Source: Paraburkholderia flagellata
GTDB lineage: Bacteria; Pseudomonadota; Gammaproteobacteria; Burkholderiales; Burkholderiaceae
DNA: 64,000 bases
Reading direction: 5' to 3'
Assembly: GCF_021390645.1 (NCBI RefSeq)
Contig: NZ_JAJEJT010000003.1
Location: 744,001-808,000 of the forward strand
Program-made: the position numbers and the translations under genes
Shown: one piece after another, positions 8,933 through 18,017 of the stretch
Layout: every line of letters begins with the position of its first letter
How positions within the stretch are numbered: the stretch's first letter is position 1
Notes under the pieces: model-generated
The model's input: the letters and a program-made list of their open reading frames with translations, nothing else
Databases searched by the model: none
What the model was told of the DNA's origin: nothing

Positions 8933-9919
8933 ATGCTGCACATCGAGGATCTGGCCACTGCGCCGGAGGGGTTTCTGCGTGACGAGACAGAAGGGGCGGA
9001 CTACTACGAGGCTTTTCGTACTGCACGCCTGGATGATTTCAGCTTCGGCTACTTTGCCGTCTACCGGGACGGCGCGCTCGTCACCGTGGCGCCCTATTTC
9101 GTGATGGATTTCCGGCTCAATACCTTGCTCCCCAACGGCTGGCTGAAGGCCGGTTTGAGCTGGATCCGGTTCAAGCTGGCCTGCGTCGGGCACCCGAGCG
9201 TGGATCTCGGCCGCATTCACGGAGAAGTCTCGCAGGAGACGCTTGCGGCCATCACCACGGCGCTGGCGAAGAAAGGCAGCCTGCTCGCCTACAAGGGTTT
9301 CGGCGAGCATTTGCCGCTGCAGGGCTTTGTCGCCGCAAAAGGCCTGCCCGTACCCGTGCTCTCGATCGGCCCGGACTACTACGAGGCGCTGAAGAGCGAC
9401 CGTAGAAACCTGCTCAAGCGCAAGCTGAAGAAAGCGGCCGCCCTGCGCTATGAAGAATGCGCGGGTCTGCCCGATCACCTCATCGCGCGTGTGTATGCGC
9501 TTTATCTGAACACCTGGCAAAAAGCCGAACTGAAGTTTGAAAAGCTGACGCCGGAGTATTTCGCCAATACCCGTCACCTGAGCCATTATTTGCTGTTCTT
9601 TCTGGATGACGAGTTGATTGGGTTCACCCAGTTGCTCGGGAAGGGGCGCTACCTGGTCAACCGCTATATCGGCCTCGATTACGACAAGAGCCGCGACTAC
9701 GGTTTGTACTTCGCCATGTTCATTCGCGCGGTCGAGTTCGGCATCCGCGAAGGCTTTGAGCAAATCGAGCTGGGCGCCACGTCCTACGAGTTCAAACGCG
9801 TTCTGGGCGCGCGCCAGGTCCCAACGTGGAATCACTACCGGCACAACAATGCGCTGGTCAACTGGCTGCTCGGGAAGCTGCGCGGCGTGCTGGAACCGTC
9901 GGAGTCCGAACTGCGTTAG
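8933..9919 (+). CDS. GNAT-fold (FemAB/BioF2-like) acetyltransferase, unknown substrate
   Basis: A 328-aa soluble protein with the acyltransferase fold of FemAB/BioF2-type GNAT proteins. The C-terminal half carries YLLFFLDDELIGFTQLLGKG, the GLYFAMFIRAVEFGIREGFE helix and the IELGATSYEFKRVLGA motif, typical of uncharacterised peptidoglycan/lipid-amidating GNATs. AGAAAGGGA before ATG 8933 defines the start; reading further upstream would overlap the phospholipid synthase gene. The neighbourhood suggests, without proving, a role in modifying lipids or envelope components. Confidence 0.72.
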   Translation: MLHIEDLATAPEGFLRDETEGADYYEAFRTARLDDFSFGYFAVYRDGALVTVAPYFVMDFRLNTLLPNGWLKAGLSWIRFKLACVGHPSVDLGRIHGEVSQETLAAITTALAKKGSLLAYKGFGEHLPLQGFVAAKGLPVPVLSIGPDYYEALKSDRRNLLKRKLKKAAALRYEECAGLPDHLIARVYALYLNTWQKAELKFEKLTPEYFANTRHLSHYLLFFLDDELIGFTQLLGKGRYLVNRYIGLDYDKSRDYGLYFAMFIRAVEFGIREGFEQIELGATSYEFKRVLGARQVPTWNHYRHNNALVNWLLGKLRGVLEPSESELR

Positions 9920-10036
9920 CGCAGCGGCGTGCTTTGGGCGCGCTTTGGGAACCCAGGCGCGGTGCGCGCCAATGCCGGCAACAGGCGTTACAGGCGATAA
10001 TCTGCCTGCTGAATCGACTTGAGAAACGGAGTAAGA

Positions 10037-11278
10037 ATGAGCAAGCAAGGCTTCACCACTGGCATCGTTCACGGCGACAGAATCGCGGGCACCGAGCACG
10101 GCGGCGTGCGTCAACCGATTCATACGTCCGTCCAATATGGTTTCGAGCGCGTCGAGGACCTGATCGGCGTGTTTCAGGGCACGAAGAAAGGCGGCTTCAA
10201 CTACGCGCGGCAAGGCACCCCCACGACCGCCGCGCTGGAGCGCAAGATCACGAGCCTGGAAGGCGGCACCGGCACGGTCTGCTTCAGCACCGGCATGGCC
10301 GCTATCACGGCGACCTTCCTCACGCTGCTGCGCGCGGGCGATCATCTCGTGTCGAGCCGTTACGTGTTCGGCAACACCAACAGCCTGTTCGGCACGTTGC
10401 GCACGCTCGGCGTGGAAGTCACGACCGTCGACGCCTGCGACGCCGCGAACGTCAAGAACGCCATCCAGCCGAATACGCGCATGGTGTTCGTCGAAACCAT
10501 CGCGAATCCGGGCACGCAGATTCCAGACCTGCAAGGCATCGGCGAACTGTGCCGCGAGCGCGGCCTTGTCTATGTCGTCGACAACACGATTACTTCGCCT
10601 GCGTTGTTCCAGCCGAAGGCGGTCGGCGCGAGCCTCGTCATCAACTCGCTGACGAAGACCATCGCGGGCCACGGCGCCGCACTCGGCGGCGCGGTGACGG
10701 ATACGGGTCTGTTCGACTGGAGCGCGTATCCGAACATCGCAGACGACTATCGGCGCTCGGCGGCGAAGGATCAGGGGCTCTTGCAGATCCGCAAGAAAGG
10801 CCTGCGGGACATGGGTGCGTCCTTGTCTTCGGAGCAGGCGCACGCCATCGCGATGGGTGCGGAAACGCTGGCCCTGCGCGTGAAGCAAAGCAGCGACAAT
10901 GCGCTCGCGCTTGCGCAGTTTCTCGAAGGCCACGCAGCCATTGGCAAGGTGTTCTATCCGGGGCTCAAGAGCCATCCGCAATACGAGGTCGCACAGGCGC
11001 TGTTCAAGGGCGCGTCGTGGCTGCTCTCGTTCGAACTCCTCAATGCCGAGCGCATGATCGACGTCGTCAACGCGCTCGAACTGCCGATCAAGGCGACCGG
11101 TCTCGGCGACACCCGCACGCTCATCATTCCCGTCGCGCCGACGATCTTTTTCGAAGCCGGCGCAGAAACGCGCAAGGCGATGGGCATCTCCGACGGCATG
11201 CTGCGGCTTTCGGCGGGCATCGAGGATATCGACGATCTGATCGCGGACTTCTCGCAAGCGCTCAAGCTGGCGGCATAA
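10037..11278 (+). CDS. Cystathionine gamma-synthase family PLP enzyme
   Basis: A 413-aa member of the Cys/Met-metabolism PLP family (MetB/MetZ/MetC-like). The PLP lysine is K207 in SLTKTIAGH. Also visible are YARQGTPTTAALERKI, GTGTVCFSTGMAAI near the cofactor phosphate site, VYVVDNTITSP with the PLP-binding Asp, and the C-terminal LRLSAGIEDIDDLIADF. It would catalyse a beta/gamma-elimination or replacement on homoserine- or cysteine-derived substrates; which one cannot be read from sequence alone. The start is ATG 10037 with CGGAG upstream. It is monocistronic and followed by a strong hairpin. Confidence 0.9.
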   Translation: MSKQGFTTGIVHGDRIAGTEHGGVRQPIHTSVQYGFERVEDLIGVFQGTKKGGFNYARQGTPTTAALERKITSLEGGTGTVCFSTGMAAITATFLTLLRAGDHLVSSRYVFGNTNSLFGTLRTLGVEVTTVDACDAANVKNAIQPNTRMVFVETIANPGTQIPDLQGIGELCRERGLVYVVDNTITSPALFQPKAVGASLVINSLTKTIAGHGAALGGAVTDTGLFDWSAYPNIADDYRRSAAKDQGLLQIRKKGLRDMGASLSSEQAHAIAMGAETLALRVKQSSDNALALAQFLEGHAAIGKVFYPGLKSHPQYEVAQALFKGASWLLSFELLNAERMIDVVNALELPIKATGLGDTRTLIIPVAPTIFFEAGAETRKAMGISDGMLRLSAGIEDIDDLIADFSQALKLAA

Positions 11279-11301
11279 CGCGTGACGTGGTGCTTGCATG
11301 A

Positions 11302-11327
11302 ACAGGGCCAGCACGCGCTGGCCCTGT
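11302..11327. terminator. Bidirectional terminator hairpin
   Basis: A perfect 11-bp stem, ACAGGGCCAGC with its complement, and a 4-base ACGC loop lies between the convergent PLP enzyme (stop 11278) and epimerase (stop 11341) genes. There is no strong U-tract on either side, so it may work with Rho or serve as an RNA end-stabiliser. Confidence 0.6.
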
Positions 11328-11340
11328 GCGTGTGCAGCGC

Positions 11341-12243
11341 TTACGGATTGAAGCGTTTCGCCTCGTCGCGCCAGTAGTGCTGCTGCTGCCAGCCGAGCAG
11401 CCGTTTGAGCTTCTCGTTGCTGAGCAGCGTCTCGAACTCGCCGAGGGCCTTCTTGACCGGCACGCCCGGATAGTAGCGATCCAGCAAGGTCTGCGTCGGC
11501 AAGTCGGAAGACACATCGTCCGCCGCGACGTTCATGATCTCGAAACCGAGCCCGTCCGTTTCGATGGCCAGCCTGCACGCGTTGGCGAGATCCCGCCCGT
11601 CGATATAGCTCCACGCAATGCGCTTGCGCAGCGCGGGGTCCTTGAGCCACGTGGAAAACTTCGCGTAGTCCTCGGGATCGAGCACGTTGCCAATGCGAAA
11701 GCAGTAGATGTCCGATCCGGTGCGCGCCTGGAAGGCCTTCGCGGTCACTTCGTTGACCACTTTCGAGGTCGCGTAGCTGTCCATCGGATCGACCGGATAG
11801 TTCTCGTCGAGCGGAAAATACGCGGGATCGCGATGCCGGTGGGCGAATACCACGCCGTAGGTCGTCTCGCTCGAGGCCACGATCACCTTGCGCACCCCCA
11901 GTTTCGAAGCGGCGTCCAGAATGTTGTAGGTCCCCATCACGTTGATCCGGTAGACCTCGTTATCGGTCGTCAGCATGATGCGAGGAATCGCCGCAAAGTG
12001 AACGATCGCGTCGACCGGCTTCGGCTCCAGGTCGTCGGCGAATTCCACCGGCGCCGTGGTCGACGCGATCGCATTGAAAACCTGGCCCGCGTCCGTGATG
12101 TCCGTGATGAGGGTACGCGCGGTGCGCTTCGGCATGGGCACGCGGTCCAGATTCAACACTTCGTAGCCGTGGGCCACCAGGTTCTCGACCACCCATTTTC
12201 CGGCGAGGCCGCTGCCGCCGGTCACCATGACTCGCTTTGCCAT
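11341..12243 (-). CDS. NAD(P)-dependent epimerase/dehydratase (extended SDR)
   Basis: A 300-aa extended short-chain dehydrogenase. The Rossmann motif is VTGGSGLAGKW at the N-terminus; the active-site YATSK supplies the YxxxK pair, preceded by VASSETTYG. It probably oxidises or epimerises a sugar-nucleotide or an aldonate. The start codon at 12243 with AGGAGA upstream places the nucleotide fold at residue 7; the longer reading to 12306 adds no conserved sequence. It stands alone and converges with the PLP enzyme. Uronate dehydrogenase-like or nucleotide-sugar roles are both possible. Confidence 0.85.
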   Translation of the reverse strand: MAKRVMVTGGSGLAGKWVVENLVAHGYEVLNLDRVPMPKRTARTLITDITDAGQVFNAIASTTAPVEFADDLEPKPVDAIVHFAAIPRIMLTTDNEVYRINVMGTYNILDAASKLGVRKVIVASSETTYGVVFAHRHRDPAYFPLDENYPVDPMDSYATSKVVNEVTAKAFQARTGSDIYCFRIGNVLDPEDYAKFSTWLKDPALRKRIAWSYIDGRDLANACRLAIETDGLGFEIMNVAADDVSSDLPTQTLLDRYYPGVPVKKALGEFETLLSNEKLKRLLGWQQQHYWRDEAKRFNP

Positions 12244-12432
12244 CTGTCTCTCTCCTGTTCGTCGCGTCAATCCAGCCTCTGCGAACGGGCACGTTACCGC
12301 AAACATTGGCCGGCTGTAACGTTCAACCCTCAGTTTCCAGCCGGATGGATTGTCGGCGCAGGGCAGGCAATTCGTCAGCGTCGCCAGAGCTTCAGGCGCA
12401 GACGGGCGATTCCAGCGCCTCGACGCTGTGAT

Positions 12433-13362
12433 TCACCCGCCCGATTGCGCGGGAGCCGCCACCGCAGCGTGCCGATTGAACCGCTCCGCCAGAAAATCGA
12501 CGAACGCACGCGCACGCGCCGATTGATTCCGCTTGTTCGGGTAATAAACGAACAAATCGGCAAGCGGCTGCACGAACTCAGGCAGCACAACGCGCAATCG
12601 CCCGCTCTCCAGATATTTCGCCAGGTCCCACTCCGAGCGAAGCAGAATGCCGTGACCGTCGAGCGCCCAGCCGAGCACGATGTCGCCGTCGTTGCTCGAC
12701 AGCATGCCGTGCACCTTCACCGTATGGGCCTCGCCGCCGCGCTCCAGACGCCATATGCCGTAAGCATTGTCGTTCTGGCGATGCACGATGCACTGGTGAC
12801 TGGCGAGATCGGCAAGCGTCGCGGGCGTACCCTGCTGCTCCAGATAGCGCGGTGAAGCACATAGCAAGCGGCGGTTCGTCATGATGCGCCGCGCAATGAG
12901 CCGCTTGTCGGGCAATTCGCCAAAACGGATCGCCAGATCCACGCCGCTTTCGACGAGATCGATCGGCCGGTCGGTGACGTCGAGCTGCACCTCGACATGT
13001 GGATGACGCCTCGCGAACTCCGAGACGAGCGGCGCGATCGTCGTGCGTCCGAAACCGAGTGTCGCGTTCACACGCAGCAAGCCGCGCGTCACGGAGCGGC
13101 TCGACGACACCACATCCTCCATTTCCTTCACTTCGGCGAGAATGCGCGTCGCGTAGTGCAGAAAGGTCTCGCCTTCGACGGTCAGGCTCACGCTGCGGGT
13201 CGTCCGGTTGACGAGCCGCACGCCCAGGCGCGCCTCGAGCTGCGCGAGCCGTTTGGTCGCCGCCGGCGGCGTGATGTCCATGTCCCGCGCCACGCTCGAA
13301 AGGCTTCCATAACGCCCGAGCAGGACGAAAAACTCCAGATACGAGGTCAGATCATTCTTCAC
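12433..13362 (-). CDS. LysR-family regulator, likely controlling tarD-dctA
   Basis: A 309-aa LysR-type regulator. The N-terminal HTH reads YLEFFVLLGRYGSLSSVARD then DITPPAATKRLAQLEARLGV with LVNRTTRSVSLT, typical of the CrgA/DmlR-type subgroup. The substrate-binding domain follows (LLRVNATLGFGRTTIAPLVS). It is divergent from tarD with 116 bp between starts, the usual LysR arrangement. By context its inducer may be tartrate or a related C4 dicarboxylate; that is inference. Confidence 0.92.
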   Translation of the reverse strand: MKNDLTSYLEFFVLLGRYGSLSSVARDMDITPPAATKRLAQLEARLGVRLVNRTTRSVSLTVEGETFLHYATRILAEVKEMEDVVSSSRSVTRGLLRVNATLGFGRTTIAPLVSEFARRHPHVEVQLDVTDRPIDLVESGVDLAIRFGELPDKRLIARRIMTNRRLLCASPRYLEQQGTPATLADLASHQCIVHRQNDNAYGIWRLERGGEAHTVKVHGMLSSNDGDIVLGWALDGHGILLRSEWDLAKYLESGRLRVVLPEFVQPLADLFVYYPNKRNQSARARAFVDFLAERFNRHAAVAAPAQSGG

Positions 13363-13478
13363 CGCAGGTTAATAAAGATGTGAAAACAAGTGAATCATAG
13401 TGCCGATCCGGGCGCATAACCTAGCGTCTCCAACAGCCAGCTCACTATGCACGCTGGCCTTGCCACCAGGAGACACCC
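13363..13478. promoter_or_regulatory. Divergent LysR/tarD promoter region
   Basis: A 116-bp AT-enriched gap between a LysR gene and tarD, expected to hold the regulator binding site and both promoters. No single T-N11-A site stands out enough to call. Confidence 0.4.
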
Positions 13479-14645
13479 GTGAGAATCGTCGAAATCCGCG
13501 AAAAAACCGTTCCGATCAGTTCCTCGATCCGCAACGCCTATATCGACTTCAGCAAGATGACGCTCAGCCTCGTCGCCGTGGTCACCGACGTGATGCGCGA
13601 CGGCAAGCCCGTCGTCGGCTATGGCTTCAACTCGAATGGCCGCTACGGCCAGGGCACGCTGATGCGCGAGCGCTTCATCCCCCGCATTCTCGAAGCCGAT
13701 CCCGCCTCGCTCGTGAGCGACGCAGGCGACAACCTCGACCCGCACAAAATCTGGGCGACGATGTTCAACAACGAAAAGCCGGGCGGCCACGGCGAGCGGT
13801 CGGTGGCGATCGGCACGATCGACATGGCGGTGTGGGACGCCGTGGCGAAGATCGAGGGCAAGCCGCTCTTCCAGCTACTCGCCGACCGCTATGGCAACGG
13901 CCAGCCGAACCGCAAGATCTTCGTGTACGCGGCCGGCGGCTACTACTACCCCGGCCAGGACCACAACAAGCTCAAGGACGAAATGCGCAGCTATATCGAC
14001 CGCGGCTACACGGTCGTGAAGAAGAAGATTGGCGGCGCATCGCTCGACGAAGACCTGCGCCGCATCGATTCGATCCTGAGCGTGCTCGGTGACGGCCAGA
14101 AGCTTGCCGTCGATGCCAATGGCCGCTTCGATCTGGACACCGCGATCCAGTACGCCAAAGCGCTCTCGCAATACGACCTGTTCTGGTACGAAGAGCCGGG
14201 CGACCCGCTCGACTTCGAATTGCAGGCAACGCTGCGCAACTACTACGACAAGCCGATGGCGACCGGCGAGGACCTGTTCTCGATGCAGGACGCGCGCAAT
14301 CTGATCCGCTACGGCGGCATGCGAGCCGACCGCGACTGGCTGCAGTTCGACTGCGCGCTGAGCTATGGCCTCGTCGAATATCTGCGCACGCTGGAGATGC
14401 TGCATCAACACGGCTGGTCCGCGAGCCGCTGCATTCCGCACGGCGGCCATCAGATGTCGCTTAACATCGCGGCGGGCCTCGGGCTCGGCGGCAACGAGTC
14501 GTACCCCGACTTGTTCCAGCCTTATGGCGGCTTCCCAGACGGCGTGAAGGTCGACAACGGCTACATCACGATGCCCGACCTGCCCGGTATCGGCTTCGAG
14601 GGCAAGGCCGATCTGTTTGCTCAGATGCAAAAGCTCGTGGCTTGA
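13479..14645 (+). CDS. tarD: D(-)-tartrate dehydratase (enolase superfamily)
   Basis: A 388-aa enolase-superfamily enzyme expected to dehydrate D-tartrate to oxaloacetate with Mg2+. Catalytic positions match the characterised Bradyrhizobium TarD, offset by one residue: KKK motif at 181-183, metal ligands D212 (VDAN), E238 (WYEEP) and E264 (ATGEDL), and H321 in HGGHQ. Length equals the family (about 389 aa). It is followed 115 bp later by dctA on the same strand and is divergent from a LysR regulator, together giving an uptake, degradation and control unit. A different 2-hydroxyacid substrate cannot be excluded. Confidence 0.88.
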   Translation: MRIVEIREKTVPISSSIRNAYIDFSKMTLSLVAVVTDVMRDGKPVVGYGFNSNGRYGQGTLMRERFIPRILEADPASLVSDAGDNLDPHKIWATMFNNEKPGGHGERSVAIGTIDMAVWDAVAKIEGKPLFQLLADRYGNGQPNRKIFVYAAGGYYYPGQDHNKLKDEMRSYIDRGYTVVKKKIGGASLDEDLRRIDSILSVLGDGQKLAVDANGRFDLDTAIQYAKALSQYDLFWYEEPGDPLDFELQATLRNYYDKPMATGEDLFSMQDARNLIRYGGMRADRDWLQFDCALSYGLVEYLRTLEMLHQHGWSASRCIPHGGHQMSLNIAAGLGLGGNESYPDLFQPYGGFPDGVKVDNGYITMPDLPGIGFEGKADLFAQMQKLVA

Positions 14646-14760
14646 CGCCCGCGCGAAGCGAAGTGAAGAGAGAAGCGCGACCGGAAACACAATCGCTGCA
14701 CGCATGGCGGTTGGCGGTCGCCCTGATTCACGTGGATGGCGCCATGCTCAGGAGACAGAC

Positions 14761-16104
14761 ATGCGGCCCTCGAAGCTCAAAAAGTATCTTTCGAAGCTCT
14801 ACATACAGGTCTTGATCGGGATTGTGGCCGGCATTCTCGTCGGTCACTTCTACCCGGATATCGGCGCCGACCTCAAACCGCTTGGCGATCTCTTCATCAA
14901 GCTGATCCGCATGGCGCTCGCGCCGATCATCTTCGCCTCGGTCGTCGTGGGCATTGCCCGCATGAACGATCTGCACGAAGCGGGCCGTGTCGGCGTGAAG
15001 GCACTGCTCTACTTCGAAGTGGCGTCGACGATCGCGCTACTCGTGGGTCTCGTCGTCGTGAACGTGATCAAGCCGGGCAGCGGCATGAACATCGACCCGG
15101 CGCACCTCGACAGCTCGGCTATCGCCAGCTACGCGCACGCCGCCCACGACCACACGGCGATCGGGTTCCTCATGAGCATCGTGCCGAATAGCATCGTCGG
15201 CGCGTTTGCAAACGGAGAAATTCTCCCGATCATATTTTTCTCCGTGCTGTTCGCGATCGCATTGGCGAAGCTCGGTCCGCGCACCGCGCCGCTCGTCGAT
15301 ATGCTCGACATGTTTTTGCAGGGCATGTTCGGCGTCGTGCGTATCGTCATGTATGTCGCGCCCGTGGGCGCGTTCGGCGGCATGGCGTTCACCATCGCGA
15401 AGTACGGGCTCGGCACGCTGGCGTCATTTGGCGAGTTGATGCTTTGTCTGTATGTGACGTCGATCTTCTTCGTCGTGGTCGTGCTCGGGCTCGTCATGCG
15501 CGTTTGCGGCTTTTCGCTGTGGAAGTATCTGCGCTATATCCGCGACGAAATTCTGATCACGTTCGGCACAGCGTCGACCGAGGCCGTGTTGCCGCAGATG
15601 CTGGTCAAGATGGAGAACCTGGGCTGCTCGCGTCCGGTTGTCGGCATGGTGTTGCCGACCGGTTACACGTTCAACGCGGACGGCACGGCGATCTATCTCA
15701 CGATGGCGGCCCTGTTCGTCGCGCAGGCGATGAATATTCACCTCACCCTGCTCGATCAGATCGTTGTGCTGAGTGTTTTGCTCCTGACTTCAAAGGGGTC
15801 GGCCGGCGTGGCGGGCGCGGGGTTCGTCGCACTTGCGGCGACGCTTGCGTCGATGCACAAGATTCCGGTTTCGGGGCTCGTGCTGCTGTTGGGCGTGGAT
15901 CGGTTTCTGAACGAGGCCCGCGCGGTGACGAATCTGATCGGCAATGGCGTGGCGACGATCGTGGTTGCGCGGTGGGAAGGGGCGATCGATGGCGATCGGG
16001 CGCGGGCGGTTTTGAATCGCGAGGTCGAATTCGAGGTTGGGGAGGATGCTGGCGATCTGGCTTTGCCGTGCCACGAGGCTGTTAGAAAACCTTCTGTGAG
16101 TTGA
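14761..16104 (+). CDS. dctA: C4-dicarboxylate:cation symporter DctA
   Basis: A 447-aa DAACS-family carrier for succinate, fumarate and malate. Recognisable motifs are LYIQVLIGIVAGILVGHFYP, LIRMALAPIIFASVVVGIA, the TFGTASTEAVLPQML hairpin equivalent, VLPTGYTFNADGTAIYL and LTSKGSAGVAGAGFVALAAT. ATG 14761 has an AGGAGACAG ribosome site and gives the standard N-terminus. It lies directly after tarD, so it probably imports tartrate or its product in this context. The 3' end abuts a long inverted repeat. Confidence 0.94.
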   Translation: MRPSKLKKYLSKLYIQVLIGIVAGILVGHFYPDIGADLKPLGDLFIKLIRMALAPIIFASVVVGIARMNDLHEAGRVGVKALLYFEVASTIALLVGLVVVNVIKPGSGMNIDPAHLDSSAIASYAHAAHDHTAIGFLMSIVPNSIVGAFANGEILPIIFFSVLFAIALAKLGPRTAPLVDMLDMFLQGMFGVVRIVMYVAPVGAFGGMAFTIAKYGLGTLASFGELMLCLYVTSIFFVVVVLGLVMRVCGFSLWKYLRYIRDEILITFGTASTEAVLPQMLVKMENLGCSRPVVGMVLPTGYTFNADGTAIYLTMAALFVAQAMNIHLTLLDQIVVLSVLLLTSKGSAGVAGAGFVALAATLASMHKIPVSGLVLLLGVDRFLNEARAVTNLIGNGVATIVVARWEGAIDGDRARAVLNREVEFEVGEDAGDLALPCHEAVRKPSVS

Positions 16105-16120
16105 GCGCTTTGGGCTTTCC

Positions 16121-16290
16121 TTGTGGTCGCGTCGGTATGCGAGCGTTGCCCCTGTGCGGGGCGGCACCTACTTTTCTTTGCAGCGGCAAAGAAAAGTAGG
16201 CAAAAGAAAGCCGCTCAAACCGCCAGCGCCTGCCACAGTTCACCTTTGGCCGTTCATGCCAGTGGCTCCGGAGCGTCTGTCGCCTCGCAC
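16121..16290 (+). repeat. Dispersed Burkholderia-type repeat, copy 1
   Basis: About 170 bp, nearly identical in reverse complement to 16490-16660. Its core is a strong hairpin, CCTACTTTTCTTTGC and its complement around a 4-base loop, at about 16166-16199. It is followed by a CCGCTCAAACCGCCAG stretch. Reading frames through it give only spurious low-complexity peptides. It is probably non-coding and acts as a strong termination or structured element after dctA. Confidence 0.85.
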
Positions 16291-16489
16291 CACACAGGTT
16301 AGTGACAAAGGGCTCATTCATCCCGCTGCTCGCTACGCGCGCAGCGGCCGGGTCTGCAAGGGAAACCGAACGTTACGGCTGAACATGGGCGAGAACTCAT
16401 ATGCCCTGACTGTCTTGGACTATGTCCTTCGGCGCGCGTAGCGCCGCCGGAAGGATGAGCGCCTTGTCACTCCGGCTGTGGACGAGTGG

Positions 16490-16660
16490 CGACAGACGCT
16501 CCGGAGCCACTGTCCATAACGGACAGAGGTGAACTGTGGCAGGCACTGGCGGTTTGAGCGGCTTTCTTTTGCCTACTTTTCTTTGCCGCTGCAAAGAAAA
16601 GTAGGTGCCGCCCCGCACAGGGGCAACGCATGCACACCGACACGACCACAAGGCAAGGCC
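16490..16660 (-). repeat. Dispersed Burkholderia-type repeat, copy 2 (inverted)
   Basis: Inverted copy of 16121-16290 with a few substitutions. The 200 bp between the copies also shows weaker inverted similarity (the GACAAGG/GCTCATCC segment), so each unit may extend further towards the centre. Together they fill the convergent gap between dctA and the sigma-54 activator gene. There is no transposase, target-site duplication or other mobile signature. Confidence 0.85.
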
Positions 16661-16697
16661 AAAACAGCGAGGACCACAAAAAAAAACCCAAACAACC

Positions 16698-18017
16698 TCA
16701 CGATTCCTTCTCGTGATTCATCTTCTCGGCATGCCGAAAATCCTTCGAATGAATGCCGTGCTTCTTAAGCAGCATCTGCAAATGCGACCGGTTCATATCA
16801 CAGCGCCGCGCAAGCTCGGCCACCGTGCCGCCGGTTTCCTGCAACCCTCGCTCGAGAAACGCCCGCTCAGCCTCATCGCTCGCAGCGCGCTTCGCATCGC
16901 TAAGCGAGAGCGGAGTGCCAGCCGTCTCGGCTTCCATCACACGTAATGCAAGCGCCCCGGACTTCGGACGAATATCGTCCGGCAAATGCTCGACATCGGC
17001 CGTATCGCCGGCAAGACACGACAACCGATACACGAGATTGCGCAGCTCACGAATATTCCCCGGATAGGCATAAGTCAGCAGAAAGTCGCGCAGCTTCGGC
17101 GTGAGCTTGACAGGCCGGCGTTTGAGTTGCGCAGCCGCCTCGTCACCAAAGTACGCAATGAGCAGCGGAATTTCATCGTTGCGTTCGCGCAGCGCCGGCA
17201 GCGTGACGTGAATGACGCTGAGTCGGTAAAAAAGATCCTCGCGAAACTGCCCTTGCGCCGCGAGTTCGCGCAGGTTGCGGTTAGTCGCCGCAACGATGCG
17301 CGTGTCCACCCCAATGGGCTCATCGGAACCCACCCGCTGGATTTCGTGCGCTTCGAGCACACGCAGCAGTTTCACCTGCCCCTGGAGCGGCAACTCGCCG
17401 ATCTCGTCCAAAAAGATCGTCCCCGTATGCGCGCTTTCGAACTTCCCCTTGCGATCGCTCGACGCGCCGGTGAACGCCCCTCTGCGATGGCCGAACAGCT
17501 CCGATTCGAGCAGGTTCTCGGGTATCGCACCGCAGTTGACCGAGATGTACGGGCGGTCGGCACGCGCACCGTTGGCGTGGATGACCTTCGCCATCAGTTC
17601 CTTGCCCGTGCCGCTTTCGCCGTCGATCAACACGGGCAGGTCGGTGGGCGCCGCCTTTTCCGCGATCTCCAGCGCGGCCAGCAGCTTCGGGTTGTCCCCG
17701 AAAATGCCTTCGAATATGAAGCTGCGCTCGATGAGCGCCTCGCGCCGCCGGTGCGCGGAAGGCGCGAGCGTATCGGGCCTTGCCAGCGCATCGAGTGCCT
17801 CGGGCGCCTCGGCCGCCGCTTCGACAAAGCGCTCCTTGCGCGAGAGTTGCATGACTTCGTCGCGCAGCGCGTTCGACTGGTTCAAAAGCTTTTCGATATC
17901 GGTGCGCTCGAGCCGCGGCGCCCAGCGCAGCGTGGAGCGCAGGATCTCGATCTTCTCGAGCAGTCCCGCATAAGACACAACGGAGCTGCCGAATCCATGC
18001 GGGTCGAAGAGTTTCAT
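16698..18017 (-). CDS. Sigma-54-dependent activator (bEBP) of the peptide-export operon
   Basis: A 439-aa enhancer-binding protein. The AAA+ domain has Walker A GESGTGKE (133-140), GAFTGA (180-185) for sigma-54 contact, Walker B GTIFLDEIG (199-207) and an R-finger region. A C-terminal Fis-type HTH follows (VAELARRCDMNRSHLQMLLK). The 130-residue N-terminus is not a receiver, PAS or GAF domain that I recognise, so the input is unknown. It overlaps the exporter gene by 4 bp and is last in the operon. A sigma-54-like promoter upstream of the peptide gene makes positive feedback likely. Confidence 0.92.
   Translation of the reverse strand: MKLFDPHGFGSSVVSYAGLLEKIEILRSTLRWAPRLERTDIEKLLNQSNALRDEVMQLSRKERFVEAAAEAPEALDALARPDTLAPSAHRRREALIERSFIFEGIFGDNPKLLAALEIAEKAAPTDLPVLIDGESGTGKELMAKVIHANGARADRPYISVNCGAIPENLLESELFGHRRGAFTGASSDRKGKFESAHTGTIFLDEIGELPLQGQVKLLRVLEAHEIQRVGSDEPIGVDTRIVAATNRNLRELAAQGQFREDLFYRLSVIHVTLPALRERNDEIPLLIAYFGDEAAAQLKRRPVKLTPKLRDFLLTYAYPGNIRELRNLVYRLSCLAGDTADVEHLPDDIRPKSGALALRVMEAETAGTPLSLSDAKRAASDEAERAFLERGLQETGGTVAELARRCDMNRSHLQMLLKKHGIHSKDFRHAEKMNHEKES

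Noticed and set aside
8651..11650. 999-codon open frame on the minus strand
   Set aside because: It lies antisense to the GNAT and PLP enzyme genes, has Arg/Ala-biased composition typical of GC-rich shadow frames and no known domain.
16121..16651. Two facing reading frames of 84-106 codons inside the repeats
   Set aside because: They encode related low-complexity peptides only because the repeat is inverted; they run through strong hairpins and lack ribosome sites.
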